This document shows positions 40,098 through 40,533 of a DNA stretch of 40,533 nt, one piece after another. Numbering within the stretch: position 1 is the stretch's first letter; each line of letters starts with the position of its first letter. The DNA comes from Chitinophagaceae bacterium (GTDB lineage: Bacteria; Bacteroidota; Bacteroidia; Chitinophagales; Chitinophagaceae): assembly GCA_025362915.1 (NCBI GenBank), contig JANYEU010000153.1, forward strand, positions 1 through 40,533. Reading direction: 5' to 3'. The position numbers and the translations under genes are program-made. The notes beneath the pieces were generated by a model. That model saw nothing but the letters and a program-made list of their open reading frames with translations, was not told where the DNA came from and did not search any database.

Positions 40098-40139
40098 TTA
40101 ACCCTTATATGTTAACCCTTATATATTAACCCTTATAGG
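40098..40139. repeat. Three tandem 14-nt copies of the REP arm
   Basis: TTAACCCTTATATG (40098), TTAACCCTTATATA (40112) and TTAACCCTTATAGG (40126) follow each other with no gap; the third is the left arm of the REP hairpin at 40128. Confidence 0.85.
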
Positions 40140-40161
40140 GGCTTGAAGCCCTATAAGGGTT
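40128..40161. repeat. REP hairpin upstream of the RAYT gene
   Basis: AACCCTTATAGGG (40128-40140) and its exact complement (40149-40161), loop GCTTGAAG, then the tail GTGGTTGTGGGTTGCGG. It lies 88 bp upstream of the transposase start. The loop reads as a near reverse complement of the loop in the other copy, while the G-rich tail has the same orientation in both. Confidence 0.88.
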
Positions 40162-40312
40162 GTGGTTGTGGGTTGCGGTTGCGAGCTGCGTAGAACACTT
40201 GTATTGCTTGGGATGAAATGGGATAGCGGGGAAGATGTAAGCGAAGGTGTGCGTTAAAGATGGGGCGGAAGCAGGGAGGTTTAGGCGGAGTAGCTGAGGC
40301 TGGATTTAAGCG
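40162..40312. other. G- and purine-rich spacer beside the REP hairpin
   Basis: After the GGTTGCGGTTGCG tail, about 120 bases of the plus strand are strongly G-rich (e.g. GGGATAGCGGGGAAGATG, GGGGCGGAAGCAGGGAGG). No coding frame or RNA gene is recognised. It may be part of the repeat unit. Confidence 0.4.
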
Positions 40313-40380
40313 CATTCCAGTTATAAACTGGCTCGACTAATACACACAAGTCATCCTACGGAAGACTTGCGCAAGAGGGT
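40313..40380 (+). repeat. Two-hairpin repeat element, copy B
   Basis: CCAGTTATAAACTGG (40317-40331), GACTAATA, then CAAGTC (40347-40352) and GACTTG (40364-40369). It matches copy A (4690-4757, minus strand) in order and in most bases outside the second loop. Confidence 0.7.
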
Positions 40381-40388
40381 ATTAGATT

Positions 40389-40533
40389 TTAGCAATTGAC
40401 GAGGACTAGCTGGGCAACCTCCTCATTAGCTTCTACTTTTATTTTCTCTGTTTCACACAACTCAAAAAAGAATTTCAATAAAGGCTCACTTCCACTCGAA
40501 TACTTGTTGTCCAGATAATGCGAGTAACCCAAT
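40389..40533 (-). CDS. 3' end of an unknown gene
   Basis: On the minus strand an open frame enters from the right edge (first full codon at 40530-40532) and ends at TAA 40389-40391. It gives 47 residues: LGYSHYLDNKYSSGSEPLLK, FFFELCETEKIKVEA, ending VAQLVLVNC. Composition and length of the open frame suggest a real C-terminus, but the family cannot be told. Its start lies outside the window. Confidence 0.55.
   Translation of the reverse strand, partial: LGYSHYLDNKYSSGSEPLLKFFFELCETEKIKVEANEEVAQLVLVNC

Overview
The window looks like chromosome of a Bacteroidota bacterium, most likely near Chitinophagaceae (inferred from gene content, not from a search). Supporting signs are the family-type promoters (TTTG, 19-21 nt, TAnnTTTG) before rpsJ and before an ankyrin gene, A-rich start regions without Shine-Dalgarno sites, a PorT-type outer-membrane barrel, lipoproteins whose cysteine is followed by charged residues, and moderately AT-rich DNA.

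Layout. 1-3297: the end of an L-rhamnose-type isomerase gene, an FGGY sugar kinase and a GntR-type regulator, together a small sugar-catabolism locus. 3298-5239: repeat-rich DNA with a covarying 62-bp hairpin array, a frameshifted ankyrin-repeat gene and an unknown gene. 5438-8197 (mostly minus strand): tRNA-Asn with a scrambled tRNA remnant beside it, a Rieske ferredoxin, HflX GTPase and an outer-membrane barrel. 8701-11391: a hybrid histidine kinase with three likely PAS domains, followed by a separate Hpt phosphotransfer protein. 11441-13000: ruvB and a lipoprotein gene (minus). 13194-16836: an Ig-like-repeat lipoprotein, apolipoprotein N-acyltransferase and an alpha/beta hydrolase. 16837-20121: more repeat-rich spacers, an unknown helical protein, a small ORF, a frameshifted DUF6934-like gene and a class I glutamine amidotransferase-like hydrolase. 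20129-21169: a GH5 lipoprotein (minus).

21331-33779 is the S10-spc ribosomal protein cluster from rpsJ to rplO, then secY and map, all on the plus strand. It starts at its own promoter and lacks the str genes (rpsL, rpsG, fusA) upstream and the alpha-operon genes (infA, rpmJ, rpsM, rpsK, rpsD, rpoA, rplQ) downstream. An intrinsic terminator or attenuator lies between rplO and secY and a strong terminator between secY and map. Then come a Smr-less MutS2-type ATPase, an orphan response regulator with an AraC output domain, ychF, an unknown two-domain protein, and a REP-associated tyrosine transposase (RAYT) flanked by two copies of its probable REP hairpin. The last 145 bases hold the 3' end of one more minus-strand gene.

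The most unusual content is in the spacers. At least five kinds of structured repeat are present: REP hairpins next to the RAYT; a 62-bp tandem array with a compensatory base-pair change; a 41-bp tandem A/T hairpin array; a two-hairpin element with copies near both ends of the window; and long inverted repeats built from simple words. Two genes are each broken by an apparent one-base loss in a run of five T, which could be phase variation, decay or sequencing error.
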